From a virus, in the IMG/VR virus record IMGVR_UViG_3300035180_002574, positions 117,178 through 181,177 of that record: a stretch of 64,000 nt of DNA; one strand, written 5' to 3'. Position 1 is the first letter of the stretch, and the number at the start of each line of letters is the position of its first letter. Below the pieces are notes generated by a model that did no database searches, was not told the origin of the DNA, and saw nothing but the letters and a program-made list of their open reading frames with translations. This document shows positions 36,020-46,800 of the stretch, piece after piece. A program made the position numbers and the translations under genes.

Positions 36020-37662
36020 TATTTCTGTCCTACTTGTGATGTTGGTAAAGAATTCCATTCTCTCAATGCGCCATCCAATAGCATATTATTATCACCTGCG
36101 GTTCTCATATTAGATGTTAGGTATGATAATTGTTCTGGAGTAAGTTTGGTTGATTGTGTTGGAGCCATGCCCCTTCCACCTTCGCCATATGTATCCATAA
36201 TGTCTTGAAGGATTGCGTATTCCATTCCAACAAGTTTTTTAAGTTCGGCTATCAATCTTCTAAAGTTTTGTCCAGGAGGGTCCTTGGTATAAAGAGTTGC
36301 AAGTTCCTCGGCAAAACCAGGCGTATTTTTAAGCGGATATGCTATTAGATCAGGGCGCTTAGAGAAATCATGTACAATAGCCATTTGAGAAAACACCTGA
36401 TCGATCATTTGTTTTACTCTAATTGCATGATCTCCAGTTGCATGAGCTCCAGAAGTGAAGCTTAAGTACGCCTCATTAAATTGTTGCATTCTTTGAAGAT
36501 TGATATCAATTTCTCTGAAAGGTAAGTTGTTCATTATATAATACAATGATCCTATACCTGCACCTGCACCACCAGCGCCAGTGCCACCTATTCCGGCTCC
36601 GGCTCCGGCTCCGGGAACTGAAATTGCACCGGTAATTGAACATACCTTTCCATCTGGTCCCGTATATTGAGACGAAAGTTCTTGCACTTTTCTTAAATAA
36701 AACCCAACGTTAGTTCTTTGTTCGGCATTGGTTTGACGCTGAATTAAATACTTAGCTCTCCAATATAAAGCATTAATCATGCTACAGAAGTTAACCTGTG
36801 CATCTGCCAACGGCAAATCTACTGAAGTAGTTCTTCCTGTTTTATCACCCTCAATTGGAATTTGGGTTCTAATTTTAATACCATTTTTAGAAAGCCAATT
36901 GTTTAAAGCGCCAGCATCTGTTAAATCGCCAGCAGTCAATTCTACCGCACCAGTTTCATATTTCTGGTTGGCAGGATCCAATATATAATTTGGTGGAAAT
37001 GAATCTACTTGGATATATGCTGGTAAATCAGCAGGAGCTGTTCCAGGAGCTGTTGTTGGCGTAGCTGTAAGTCCAGTATCATAGTATTGGTTTGTTGAAT
37101 TAATCAATTTACCAATCATAACTTGCAATACTTTATTGCGCTCGTTAAATGCTTTTCTCTGTAAATAGGCAAGATATTTTGTTACTTCGGGAAATAGCAA
37201 CTTATAGTCGGCTTCACCAAATCGTAAATCCTTGTCTGCTCCACCTTCTTGTGTACTAACTTTAACGCCAAGAGAGCCGTATCTTCTTTGAACCATAGGG
37301 TTTTTTAAAGCTGCCCAATCTTGCATAGAATAAGCCAATCTCTGACCATCAATTGTGATTTTACTTTCTTCCAGATATTTAGCAAATTGATCTATATTTT
37401 GAAGATCTTTTACCTCTGGTCCTTTTTCTACACCACCTTCACCATAAGCTAAATTTGGCATACCATTTAGATTTTGTCCTAATCTCATAAACAGGAATTT
37501 AGCAATATCTAAATCAGATACTGGTTTTGGAGCCTCTGTTGGGGTTGGCAATGGAGTTGGAGCCGTCGTAGGAGTTGGTAATGGAGCTAGCTTTGCCTGG
37601 CTCTCCTTAATAATTCTCTCAAACTCTCTCAATAATGCTGGATCTTTTGTAATAAAACTCAT
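36019..37662 (-). CDS. large head-module protein, unknown
   Basis: The 547-residue protein has a Pro/Thr/Ala-rich linker near the start (residues ~22-47: LAPLPTPTTAPTPLPTPTE) and a mixed fold after. A Gly/Ala run (GAGAGIGGTGAGGAGAGI near 345-365) separates two larger domains. No catalytic motif is seen. AAGGA precedes the ATG. Size, low-complexity linkers and neighbours fit a virion-internal or tail-associated structural protein. Confidence 0.62.
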   Translation of the reverse strand: MSFITKDPALLREFERIIKESQAKLAPLPTPTTAPTPLPTPTEAPKPVSDLDIAKFLFMRLGQNLNGMPNLAYGEGGVEKGPEVKDLQNIDQFAKYLEESKITIDGQRLAYSMQDWAALKNPMVQRRYGSLGVKVSTQEGGADKDLRFGEADYKLLFPEVTKYLAYLQRKAFNERNKVLQVMIGKLINSTNQYYDTGLTATPTTAPGTAPADLPAYIQVDSFPPNYILDPANQKYETGAVELTAGDLTDAGALNNWLSKNGIKIRTQIPIEGDKTGRTTSVDLPLADAQVNFCSMINALYWRAKYLIQRQTNAEQRTNVGFYLRKVQELSSQYTGPDGKVCSITGAISVPGAGAGAGIGGTGAGGAGAGIGSLYYIMNNLPFREIDINLQRMQQFNEAYLSFTSGAHATGDHAIRVKQMIDQVFSQMAIVHDFSKRPDLIAYPLKNTPGFAEELATLYTKDPPGQNFRRLIAELKKLVGMEYAILQDIMDTYGEGGRGMAPTQSTKLTPEQLSYLTSNMRTAGDNNMLLDGALREWNSLPTSQVGQK

Positions 37663-37671
37663 TTACAATCC

Positions 37672-38823
37672 TTATATTGACATTCCGCCACCAGATCCGG
37701 TAGGCATTGTTGTTGACGCAGGGGTTTGGGTTGGCGCTTCTTCTGTCATACGGAATAATTGTGCTTCTATTTGTTGATAGATTGGAAAAATTTGTTGATC
37801 GGCTAAGTTGGCAGGACATTTTAGCGTCTTGACAATAAAGTTTTTGAATCTTTCGCGATCCGTTAAGCTAACCATAAACAATTTCACAGATTGCGGAGCG
37901 CCTGGCGAAGTACCTTCCCATATTGGGAGTTCTACATTTATTGATTTATGACCAGAAATTGCATCATCAATATGCTGCTGAGTAACATTTGAGGCAACGC
38001 CTTTTGGCAATTCATCAAAAGTATGATCTCCTTCAATATAATTACGGTACATTGGTCGAGCAAAAATAGCCCTTCTTACTTCGCCATATAGTTTTGTAAT
38101 TGCCTTAAGATGCCTAGTTATTTCTGCAGCTCTTTTGTTTTGTTCATCTAATGGAAGACTAATAGTTTTATCATTTGTAGGATCTACGTCATATCCATTT
38201 AATGCATTGATAAACCAATTCCAATTATCTTTTCTGTAGATATTTGTCTTAATTCCAAAGTCTTCTTCTAATTGAAGAAGCGCATATGCGAATCCAGCCA
38301 TATTTCTTAATGCATTATCAGTTCTAAAACCCCAAAATCCATCAGCCTTGAACTCTCCGCTTTTAACGTTTCCAATTCTTCTGATGGTATCCATTACTAC
38401 ATCAAGTTCATATATGGCTGATTCAGTTGGAAGTTTTTTACTATAGGTATCTTTACCAGTATCAGTGGACCACTCTACACCTTTGTAATCGTCATCAAGT
38501 GTGCCAACGTATTGTTCAGCAATGAAATCGGCAAATCCTTTTTTCGAACGAGCTTTTGGCGTACCTGGCGCAACTTTCTTTGGATCTCTTATTTCTTGCG
38601 TTTTTTGCATAATATCAAGCGAAGAATCTCTAATAACCGTTTCTGCCAATTCTTGCATTGCTTTTTGCATATTGATGATCGGACCTTTAGATCCAGTTGG
38701 CGCGGCATATCCACCACCGCCACCCCCAGGCGCAGGTTTTGGAGCAGGTTTAGACCCTCCCCCACTTAAGTCGGTCTGAGCGTATTTTTGTATTTCTAAT
38801 ACTAGTTTCTTAAAGTTGCTCAT
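37672..38823 (-). CDS. large head-module protein, unknown
   Basis: The 383-residue protein begins MSNFKKLVLEIQKYAQTDL with KYAQ at 13-16, then a Gly/Pro-rich linker (PAPKPAPGGGGGG). A mostly helical body follows, containing QKAMQELAETVIRDSSLDIMQ, FAYALLQLEEDFGI and VVMDTIRRIGNVK. GAGGAA before the ATG lies inside the preceding gene's end, with a 2-nt gap. Not recognised. Confidence 0.62.
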   Translation of the reverse strand: MSNFKKLVLEIQKYAQTDLSGGGSKPAPKPAPGGGGGGYAAPTGSKGPIINMQKAMQELAETVIRDSSLDIMQKTQEIRDPKKVAPGTPKARSKKGFADFIAEQYVGTLDDDYKGVEWSTDTGKDTYSKKLPTESAIYELDVVMDTIRRIGNVKSGEFKADGFWGFRTDNALRNMAGFAYALLQLEEDFGIKTNIYRKDNWNWFINALNGYDVDPTNDKTISLPLDEQNKRAAEITRHLKAITKLYGEVRRAIFARPMYRNYIEGDHTFDELPKGVASNVTQQHIDDAISGHKSINVELPIWEGTSPGAPQSVKLFMVSLTDRERFKNFIVKTLKCPANLADQQIFPIYQQIEAQLFRMTEEAPTQTPASTTMPTGSGGGMSI

Positions 38824-38825
38824 TA

Positions 38826-40163
38826 TTATTCCTCTACATTAGGAGCTGGAGAACCGGCTTCAGTTAACCAATCTTCAATGATTCCAAGGTTTTTTCTATA
38901 CATAGCCACAACTTTATCGCACTTGGCAGATAAATCTTCTAAGCTTTTTACATTTTTTATTTGAGTAATTGGTGCTGCAAACAATCCGCCCAAAACATCT
39001 GCCGAAACTAATCCCATACCATCTTTCTTTCCATCCACAGCTTTATAAGCATTAGTTGCTGATGTAATAGATGAGTCAATCTCTCCAATTACTTTGTCTG
39101 CAAGTTCTTTCCTATTCACACCGTTAGCATTAGTTGGCAATTTTGATTTACGTTCCCCATAATTCATATTTGCAACGTCTGTTTTAATTTTTCCAAGTGG
39201 TCGCAGTAGTCTAATAACAATTACATTCTTAATATCGTCTGGATTTAATAATTTTCTTCTGTATTCTAAATCTCCAAGATTTCCATTAAGAGCATTTCCG
39301 CCAGCCCAAGATAATGATTGGGCTCTTAATACATTTGCTGCGGCAGCATTATATGCATTTATAAATGCCTGATCAATATTTTGTTTTTGCTTTTCTTCAT
39401 TATTTGCAGCCGAATTGGTAGCAAGCCAATTTTTATCTGATTTAGTTTTTTCTGCGGCATTAAAAATTGCGCCAGCTATTTTGCCAGGCAAATCAGTAGG
39501 GAATCCCGCATTTACATCTACTGCATCAATATCTTTTTGCAAGCCATTTAAAACAGAAATGAAACCACTAAATTGATTTCTGGCTCCCCACCAAGAGGTC
39601 TTATTATATAGGTCCACTATTTTTTGAAGAGATGGCACCATTAATTTAATGGCTTCAGAATACGCATCTTTAGCGGTTTGATTGGCTTCTGAGTCTACTA
39701 CCTGACCTAAAGCCATCTTCACAGCATTGATTATTTGGTGATTACTAGCCAATTTACCCTTTGGAGTTTTATTAACTACATCTAACATTTTTAAATGTCT
39801 GTCAACGATTGTTTCTACTGTCGCATCCCCATCCACACCTTCCAGCTTATGACTGCCTTTTGGATGGGCTTGATCAACTAGATCCTCGCCAGTTTCTTTG
39901 AAGGTCTCATATAATGTTTGAGCTTTTTTGTAATTTATGAATTTTAATTCAAGGTCTTCTGCAAACTTTGACATGCCTTGTGCCCTAAGACCGGCGCACA
40001 ATTTAATAATATTGTCCGTTAAATTGCTAGAAGGAGTTAAATCAAGAGTCTTGGCGGCAGTCTTAACAACTTCGGTATTTTTTACCAATCCCTTTTCTTG
40101 GGCAATTTTTTCTAGAGATCTAAAGACGGTAGAATCTTCAAATTTGGCGTGTTTCCAACTCAT
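38826..40163 (-). CDS. large helical head-module protein, unknown (paralogue of 33680-34888)
   Basis: The 445-residue protein is helical, with KIAQEKGLV at 19-27 and a second KKAQ motif near 75. QAHPKGS and the following helix match the 33680-34888 product. No membrane segments or catalytic motifs are visible. AAGGGA precedes the ATG. The two copies with a shared internal arrangement, separated by three unrelated genes, suggest duplication within the head-internal protein set. Confidence 0.64.
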   Translation of the reverse strand: MSWKHAKFEDSTVFRSLEKIAQEKGLVKNTEVVKTAAKTLDLTPSSNLTDNIIKLCAGLRAQGMSKFAEDLELKFINYKKAQTLYETFKETGEDLVDQAHPKGSHKLEGVDGDATVETIVDRHLKMLDVVNKTPKGKLASNHQIINAVKMALGQVVDSEANQTAKDAYSEAIKLMVPSLQKIVDLYNKTSWWGARNQFSGFISVLNGLQKDIDAVDVNAGFPTDLPGKIAGAIFNAAEKTKSDKNWLATNSAANNEEKQKQNIDQAFINAYNAAAANVLRAQSLSWAGGNALNGNLGDLEYRRKLLNPDDIKNVIVIRLLRPLGKIKTDVANMNYGERKSKLPTNANGVNRKELADKVIGEIDSSITSATNAYKAVDGKKDGMGLVSADVLGGLFAAPITQIKNVKSLEDLSAKCDKVVAMYRKNLGIIEDWLTEAGSPAPNVEE

Positions 40164-40209
40164 AGTGGTCCCTTCAACAAAATAATTTAGCTATATTTAT
40201 GCTCTAGTA

Positions 40210-40992
40210 TTAGTTATTTAATGCATCTAATCTCTGGTACCTAAGCATTCTCAAACCATGCTTGTTACAATAACGAATTCCATTAACTATTTTGTACTTC
40301 GCTTTTCCATGAACATCGCAATTTGGAGCTTCGCATTTTCTAGAATAATCTATACGATCTTCCCATGCCTTCTTGGCTTGCTCCGACTTCTTTTGCTTCG
40401 TTTCTTCGGAATCCTTTATTCCAATATGAGCCTCCGAAAATCTTTTTCTCACTTCTTCCGTATAAATAGCAGCATTATCTTTTGATTTTTGGATGGCACT
40501 CATTTTAGCTTTTTGCTCTTCAGTTCTTTTGGTTCCTTGAGCTGGATGACCTTTGTCAGCAATTTGTTTAAGAGTGGCTTGAGATAAATCTTCTGATCTT
40601 TTGGCTTTTTCTTCCGGAGTTAAAGAAGCATGCCAATCACTTAGTTTTTTCTTCCACTCCTCAGTTTTTGGTGCGTTCATGCCACCATGAGTTGCATTAT
40701 AACCATTATTTGAGATAAAACTGTCATATTGTGCAATTAATAGGGTTTCTAATTCGTTAGCATTATCTTGCCCTTTACATGTGGCAATTACTTCAAATTC
40801 GAAATTTTGGGCGCCATATTTTTTTATGGCGAAATGAAATGGAACTTTGGGATTTATCGAATCATTTCTATGTTGCCACCAACGAGCAGAAGGCTTAACG
40901 GTTTGCCCAATATAAACTTTATTATTTACAAGGCACCTCACACAATAAATGTAAATAATTCGATCGCTTTCATATGTAATGTCGTTTGTCAT
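40210..40992 (-). CDS. GIY-YIG homing-type endonuclease
   Basis: The 260-residue protein has an N-terminal GIY-YIG-type core: IYIYCVRCLVNNKVYIGQT with the conserved Tyr, Gly-Gln and an Arg in SARWWQHR, then KKYGAQNFEFEVI and ELETLLIAQYDS (Glu-based catalytic helix). A helical DNA-binding linker with NUMOD-like repeats (EEWKKKLSDWHASL, EEQKAKMSAIQKSK) follows, and a zinc-finger-like end CEAPNCDVHG...CNKHG. I start it at the ATG at 40992 because GGAGG lies 6 nt before it. It lies alone between two structural genes, typical of an invasive free-standing endonuclease. Confidence 0.88.
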   Translation of the reverse strand: MTNDITYESDRIIYIYCVRCLVNNKVYIGQTVKPSARWWQHRNDSINPKVPFHFAIKKYGAQNFEFEVIATCKGQDNANELETLLIAQYDSFISNNGYNATHGGMNAPKTEEWKKKLSDWHASLTPEEKAKRSEDLSQATLKQIADKGHPAQGTKRTEEQKAKMSAIQKSKDNAAIYTEEVRKRFSEAHIGIKDSEETKQKKSEQAKKAWEDRIDYSRKCEAPNCDVHGKAKYKIVNGIRYCNKHGLRMLRYQRLDALNN

Positions 40993-41035
40993 GCCTGACC
41001 TCCAAAACATTATATATCAGCGTATATTCAAATTT

Positions 41036-41722
41036 TTATAACCAAAGAGCTTCGATCATGGGATTCATTGGAGAAGGAGGGGCAGTTACCATTGCTACGG
41101 CTGGATGTAACAAACTTGGACGTCTGGTTGTTAATAAGCCCATTTCACTAACAAATAAATTAGCCCTAACAGGGAATTGCTGGTTGGTTTCAAATTGATC
41201 AGTTTGAAAAAACATTCTTTGAAACCAGACAGTAACTCTATTAGAGCCTAACGTGCTATCATCGCCAGGAACATTAGATACCTGATATGTATAATTTACT
41301 ACTGTTCTAATTGCATTCGGTTGTCCCGACCCAGTTAAATCAAAATTTAATGGAGTGCCAGCCACAAAAACAATAACTCCATTTACTGGATTTAATACAA
41401 CATCTACTGTTGAATTAAAACTAGAAGATACTATATTTGGCTTTTTTAATTCTGCTTTAATATCAACTGGAGTTACTAATTGATTATTTGATAATACTCC
41501 AACCGCTGGCACAATAACAACTTCATTCCAAGAAACATTAGTAAATGCTCTCGTCTTAATGTCGTCAATAATTCCAATAGGCGCCGTTCCGTTGCTAACG
41601 GTTGCCATAACCTGATTGCCAATAATGGTTAATTCAGCAATCATTCCAGGCTGAAATTCCGCACTTGGATCGCAAATAAAAGATGCAGGTAAAGCGTTTC
41701 CTGTTTGAACCAATCTTAACAT
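41036..41722 (-). CDS. beta-rich structural protein, unknown
   Basis: The 228-residue protein contains alternating strands (MIAELTIIGNQVMATVSNG, PLNFDLTGSG) and ends with FPVRANLFVSEMGLLTTRRPS, a segment reminiscent of phage capsid-associated proteins. AAAGG precedes the ATG. It lies upstream of the endonuclease in the head module. Decoration, vertex or head-completion protein are possible; not decided. Confidence 0.62.
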   Translation of the reverse strand: MLRLVQTGNALPASFICDPSAEFQPGMIAELTIIGNQVMATVSNGTAPIGIIDDIKTRAFTNVSWNEVVIVPAVGVLSNNQLVTPVDIKAELKKPNIVSSSFNSTVDVVLNPVNGVIVFVAGTPLNFDLTGSGQPNAIRTVVNYTYQVSNVPGDDSTLGSNRVTVWFQRMFFQTDQFETNQQFPVRANLFVSEMGLLTTRRPSLLHPAVAMVTAPPSPMNPMIEALWL

Positions 41723-41790
41723 AATGTTGCCTTTCTTACTCCACTATACTCACATATAGCTATATCAGTGCAACATATATTGTATATTAT

Positions 41791-42852
41791 TTAAGTTTCT
41801 TCTTCGAAAGTAGGTTCATCATCCAATAAATCATCGATTTCTTTGTCATCAATATCCATATTGTCTTCAGACATTTGACCATCATCAGAAAGATTGAAAA
41901 CCGTACCATGATGTTTAAGATTTTCGATCATTTTTTCCGAAGTTAATCCTTTGGTATGACGATCATGTTTCTTGTTTTTAGCTTCTATTTTGGGCAAATC
42001 TTTACCTAAAAAGTCTTTACCCCTAGAAATATCATCCATTAATTCTTGTGAACTGTTCTTGGGAGATAAATATCGTCTTAATTCATCGAGAGACATTGTA
42101 TATTTTTCTCCAAGCAAAGACTTCATTTTTTCTTTAATCTCTTTACCGCGCATTCCTAAATTACCCAATTTAGTGATTAAATGAGCATTTACTGCGGCAA
42201 TTACTTTTTTATCACCATAATACATTCTTAAAATGGCATCTGGAGAAACGCCTAATTCCAATAATTCTTCATCTAGGGTCGCATCAACGGGTGGACCTCC
42301 CAAAGCTTCTAAAAAATTGTCAATCGCAGCATCAATAACATATGGGTTTTTAGGAGTCCCCATATCTAGCATGGCAGGGGATTCGACCTTGATAGGTTCT
42401 TCAATTTCAATAGTATGAACTTCTTGAGAAGGCTTCTCTGCTGCAGGGGTTTCATGGTGAGCTTTCGGTGGAATTGCATAATCTTTGCCAATGAAATCTA
42501 CAATTTCATTATATGTAAATCCAGCATCATACAAATATCTATTCAATACTGCATTAACTATTTCACTGCGTTTATAATCTTTTAATAGCCACCCCAATTT
42601 CTCCAATAATTCTGGAGTAAGTTTGCTAAAATCTTTTCTTTTTCTGCCATGAACTTGTGCTACTTTGGCTAAAAGACCGAGAATTTTTTCAGATTGTTCT
42701 TGAAAATTTGCATTATCAAGAATTTCGGCAGCAGAATTCAAACACTCAATTGCATGAGCTAATTTTTCCATGGCAGATTCTTGTGTTTTTGACACAAGGT
42801 TTCTCTGCATGCTAGAAACAATATCTTCTTCAAATACTTTTTTGTTAATCAT
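41791..42852 (-). CDS. helical, acidic head-module protein, unknown
   Basis: The 353-residue protein opens with a helical module (residues ~25-66): MEKLAHAIECLNSAAEILDN, ending GLLAKVAQVHG with KVAQ at 63-66. A similar module (AIxxLxxAA) occurs in the next three related proteins, 42867-43073, 43180-43788 and 47663-48313. The C-terminus is strongly acidic (SEDNMDIDDKEIDDLLDDE). Ribosome-binding site weak. Scaffold- or core-like behaviour is plausible given its composition. Confidence 0.6.
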   Translation of the reverse strand: MINKKVFEEDIVSSMQRNLVSKTQESAMEKLAHAIECLNSAAEILDNANFQEQSEKILGLLAKVAQVHGRKRKDFSKLTPELLEKLGWLLKDYKRSEIVNAVLNRYLYDAGFTYNEIVDFIGKDYAIPPKAHHETPAAEKPSQEVHTIEIEEPIKVESPAMLDMGTPKNPYVIDAAIDNFLEALGGPPVDATLDEELLELGVSPDAILRMYYGDKKVIAAVNAHLITKLGNLGMRGKEIKEKMKSLLGEKYTMSLDELRRYLSPKNSSQELMDDISRGKDFLGKDLPKIEAKNKKHDRHTKGLTSEKMIENLKHHGTVFNLSDDGQMSEDNMDIDDKEIDDLLDDEPTFEEET

Positions 42853-42866
42853 GTTTACCCAAATAG

Positions 42867-43073
42867 TTATTTAGTTAGACTTTCCAAAATATCAGTAACC
42901 TCGGCAGCTTCTTCTGTCATTTCTGCGTCATCAAAAATGTCGGCGGCAGCAGCCAAATACTCGATAGCTTTGGCAATCTTGTTGAATTTATAAGTTTCTT
43001 CTAGCTCTTGAGAAACAAGGTTCTTTCCCATAATTTCCATGATTTCTGCTTCACTACTAGCGTTTTTGAACAT
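42867..43073 (-). CDS. small helical protein, core-like
   Basis: The 68-residue protein (MFKNASSEAEIMEIMGKN...) carries KIAKAIEYLAAAADIFDDAE, the short helical module shared with three neighbours. I start it at ATG 43073 (AAGGA upstream) and not at an ATG near 43160, because that longer frame would include the terminator hairpin. It lies directly after the terminator of the previous gene. Possibly a prohead core protein; not recognised by family. Confidence 0.58.
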   Translation of the reverse strand: MFKNASSEAEIMEIMGKNLVSQELEETYKFNKIAKAIEYLAAAADIFDDAEMTEEAAEVTDILESLTK

Positions 43074-43121
43074 AATTAATTCCTTTTGGCGGATTACACA
43101 AAAGATACTGTAATATTGACA

Positions 43122-43160
43122 AAAACATGAAACCCACAAGAAGAATCTTGTGGGTTTCAT
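43122..43160 (-). terminator. intrinsic terminator after 43180-43788
   Basis: Perfect 15-bp inverted repeat (ATGAAACCCACAAGA / TCTTGTGGGTTTCAT, 4-nt loop) followed in the minus sense by a GTTTTTG run. A TTGTCA / TGTAAT pair just beyond may serve the next gene; weak. Confidence 0.9.
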
Positions 43161-43179
43161 TATATCTTTTTATCAAGAA

Positions 43180-43788
43180 TTACTTCTTGCTCTTCTTTTC
43201 ATCTTTCTTAGGAGCTGGTTTCTTAGCAGAATATGAAGAGGAGGTGGTGGACTTGGAAGAGGATTTATCACTCTTCTTGTCTTTTGCGGAATTTGAGACA
43301 CCCTTACCAGATGACTTTTCAGATGATTTCTCATCTTTTTTCCCGCTCTTCTTCTCTTTTTCCTTCTTTTTTGCTTCTGCAACGAAGGAGGCAATTCTTA
43401 AACTAAGAGAAGCGCTCTTTTCGAATCCAACGGAATCTAATGCTGCGGAAGCAGTTAGCAATCCATCTATTGCGATGTCAAATGCGGATGAAATCTTATC
43501 GGAAGAGCCATCTTTTACATCATTAGAGTCCGATGATGAAGATGATCCGTCGGTGGATGAATCTTCTGCCTTATTTTTATCTCTTACCCAACCACAGGTG
43601 GTACATTGACCTCCTTGTATTATTCCGTCACACTTTGTATTAGGGTCTAAGTCTTTATGACGAGTAACCTTAAATCCCTCAAGTTGAGCTCGTTTATTGA
43701 AGTTTCCGAATAGTGATTTATGTTCATCACTTTCTAATACTGCATTCATTGTTGCAGCCACAAAATCTGATACACTTTTGTTATTCAT
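43180..43788 (-). CDS. Ser/Lys-rich protein with zinc-finger-like N-terminus
   Basis: The 202-residue protein contains KRAQ (32-35), a Cys cluster (KCDGIIQGGQCTTCGW, ~52-67), and then the shared helical module (SAFDIAIDGLLTASAALDS). It ends in a long disordered Lys/Ser/Glu tail (KKEKEKKSGKKDEKSSEKSS...) that could bind DNA. GAGGAT precedes the ATG. The basic tail suggests contact with packaged DNA or the scaffold. A strong terminator follows. Confidence 0.6.
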   Translation of the reverse strand: MNNKSVSDFVAATMNAVLESDEHKSLFGNFNKRAQLEGFKVTRHKDLDPNTKCDGIIQGGQCTTCGWVRDKNKAEDSSTDGSSSSSDSNDVKDGSSDKISSAFDIAIDGLLTASAALDSVGFEKSASLSLRIASFVAEAKKKEKEKKSGKKDEKSSEKSSGKGVSNSAKDKKSDKSSSKSTTSSSYSAKKPAPKKDEKKSKK

Positions 43789-43817
43789 AATATCCTCGGT
43801 TTTATGTTTTAATTGCT

Positions 43818-46800
43818 TTAGAACAACTTTTTAGAAGTCTTAGCAAATGCTGCTGACAACTGATCGTATAAGCTACCATCTGCCTGAGTGGAGGTGTTAA
43901 CTTCTCCGGATCCAATTACGCCAACTTGCGGCATGCGACCTGCGTCTTTGCGCATAAGAGGTGCGTGTTTTGCAACGACCTTCTTAAGTGAATCAAAACT
44001 TTCATCATTGAACTTCATGATTTCGTCAACCTGAGCAGAAACTGAGCTTCTGTCACTGTGGCAAAGACCGCGGTCAACCATATCATATGCTAATTCATAT
44101 GCTCTAGCCATCTTGATTCTATATGATTGAAGTTCTGCATCAATCTGGGCTTTAACGTGCTCTTTTACAAGCTCGCTTGCGAATTCAGATCCACCATCTG
44201 CTTCACCAAAATATTTCTTCCAATATGCGACGGCATCCTTATCTAAACCTTCTGCGACAAGAGCATCAAGATCAGATACGGCAATCTTTCCTTCACTAAT
44301 TAAGGCTTGAATTGCTTCTGCTTCTTTGCGAATCTTTGGAGGTGCATTAGCAAGATCCATCATTGCATCATGTGTCTCTTCAATATCTTCTACTTTGGCT
44401 AAATCACCAGTTGGCTTTACATCTAATTGAGTTGTAAATCCGCCCTTTGGATGAGCTTCGTGAAGGTGAGGAGAAACCTTAAGAGTTTCTGCTGCCAACT
44501 TAGCACGAAGAGCTGCGCGATCTGCCTTAGAAGCTGTTGCTTTAAATACGTCGGCTGGAAGCTGGGTTTCTGGCTTCAAATCTCCTGCCTTAAGATCATT
44601 ATCATCGGCAAGATCAAGTTCTGGTAGAACTTCATGATCAACTCCCTCAAGTCCTTCGTGATGTGGTTCTTCAACCTCATCGTCAAGCCCTGTTTCATCT
44701 TCTTCTAATAACTTTGCCAAGTGATCTACATCAGCATTTGAATCATTAACCAAATCCATTAAGTTGTTGTCATCTTCTCCCATTGAGGTCTCCGTTGATT
44801 CTTGTTCTGCCAATGCTTGAAGTTCAGCTTCAATTGCTGCGCGCTTCTCGATAGCCTTGGTTCCACGAGCATACTTAACGAATGCCGTCATTAGTTTGAA
44901 TCCATCGGCAATGGCTGCCTTTGCCTCAGCGATTGCATCTTGTGCAATTGAGCTTACTACATCAGTGTTTGAAGGAGTAATTGCTCCAGTATCGTACATA
45001 CCAGAAATCATCTCTAATTCTTCTTTGTGATCGTTAAGTTCTGCAACTGATTCTTTCATTGCGTGAATCAATGCTCCATTCAACTCTTTTCTAAGAGTAT
45101 TAAGAGTAGAATCTCCGGCAGAAGCTGCGGTACCCATTTCTGGAGCTGGTTCTGAACCCATTTCTTTTTGATCACCAAACAATTTGTTAATTGCTTCTTG
45201 TAAATCTGATGATTGTTCGACAAGCTGAGGAACAATAGATTGTATTTGTTCTTTTGGATCACCTGATTTACCAGAGTCTCCAACTGGTGGCTCGGTTCCC
45301 GTTGCAGGAGCTGGTTCAGCGGCTGGTGAAGCTGCATCGGCTGGAGGAGCTGGAGGAGCTGGAGGAGCTGGAGGAGCTGCTTCTTGTGCCTTCTTTACCA
45401 TAGCGCGAACTCTATCCGCACCCTGAATTTTAATCTTTTCAATTAATCTTGCACCGAAATCGGCGGTTGCAACTTTATCATAGAACAAGTCAGAATTACC
45501 GTTTGTCAACTCATTAACAGTTGCGGTCAAAATTAACTTGTCACCTAAAAAGACGTTCCAAACGTGATCGCCTAATGATTCGGCTGACTTGTGGAAAGTT
45601 GCTTTAAGAGTATTTGCTCTACGAAGAAGTTCTTTACGCTTTAATTCATCAGAAGTATCTGCTGAATTTGGACTTGGGTGAAGACCATCTACGGAACCAA
45701 CACCAGGGAATGGTTTTTGACCAACCATGTGCTTATCTTCATCACGAAGATCAACGTTCATCTTGTCAACTTGATACTTTGGCTTACCAGGAGTTGGTGT
45801 ATTAGGATTATTTGGTCCCTCGCCATTTTGAAAGTATCCTAATTTCTTTTGCTCAAGAGTTTCTTTGGCAAGATTAACAATAGCATTACGACGCATTGCT
45901 CTCTCTTCAGAGGTTGCGCGAGCCAACATTTTCTTACGTTCTAATTCGCTCATGCCAACAGAATCTGGACCTGGATGCATGCCATCAACAGGACCGGTGT
46001 CCATTTGACCGACCATTTGTTTGTCTTCATTCCTCAACTTCTCATTAGTTGGGTCTTTTTGGTATTTTGGTTGACCAGGAGAAGGCTCCTCTGTTCCTTG
46101 ATAGTAAGCCTTCTTGTTGATATTATCTTTTGATCCAGACATATTTTCCTCTTGTTTGTTTAATTTATTAAGGGTTTCTAACTTATCCAAGCTTTCTTTC
46201 ATTTGACTCAATTTAGCCTCGATAGCAGAAGCTACGGCTCGAAGCTCGGTAAGAGAGTCTGCATCAAAAGTGGCAGACGCGAATTTGTCAGTTGATGGAA
46301 GAGCCAATCCAAAATCAGTACTTACTGTGGTCCCTTCTGCCATAGCAGAAGTTCCCGACGATTGATTAGATGCAAGATCATTGCCAGATTTTGGATTATT
46401 TTCATCTTCATCATTAAATGAAGATTGTAATTTTGCAAAATCAGCAATTGCCTTGTTAACATCCTCGCGGAATGTTTCTAAATCTTTAGAAGTTACTGTA
46501 ATGCTAGTGACAGCACCAGTTCCTTCTTCCACAAATTGGTTAGGGTTACCAGTTGTAAAAGTAATAGAAGCTTGATAATTATCTGCTAATTTCTTTAGCT
46601 CCCGAGTCTTACTATCTACATATGCATTTAATGTATTGGCAGCCGCAATAATATGTTTAATGTGAGCTTTTGGATCCGCACCATTAACAACAATTGAAAG
46701 TTCAATTGGATTTAAATCTACGTTAATTTCACCATAACCACTTTTTCTTCTCATGTGGTCACAGAAATCAGATTCTGTTCTAGCCACTCTAGCACAATCA

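Noticed and set aside
42867-43160. Longer start for the small helical gene at 43160
   Set aside because: That frame begins inside the terminator hairpin of the upstream gene; the ATG at 43073 has a proper ribosome-binding site.
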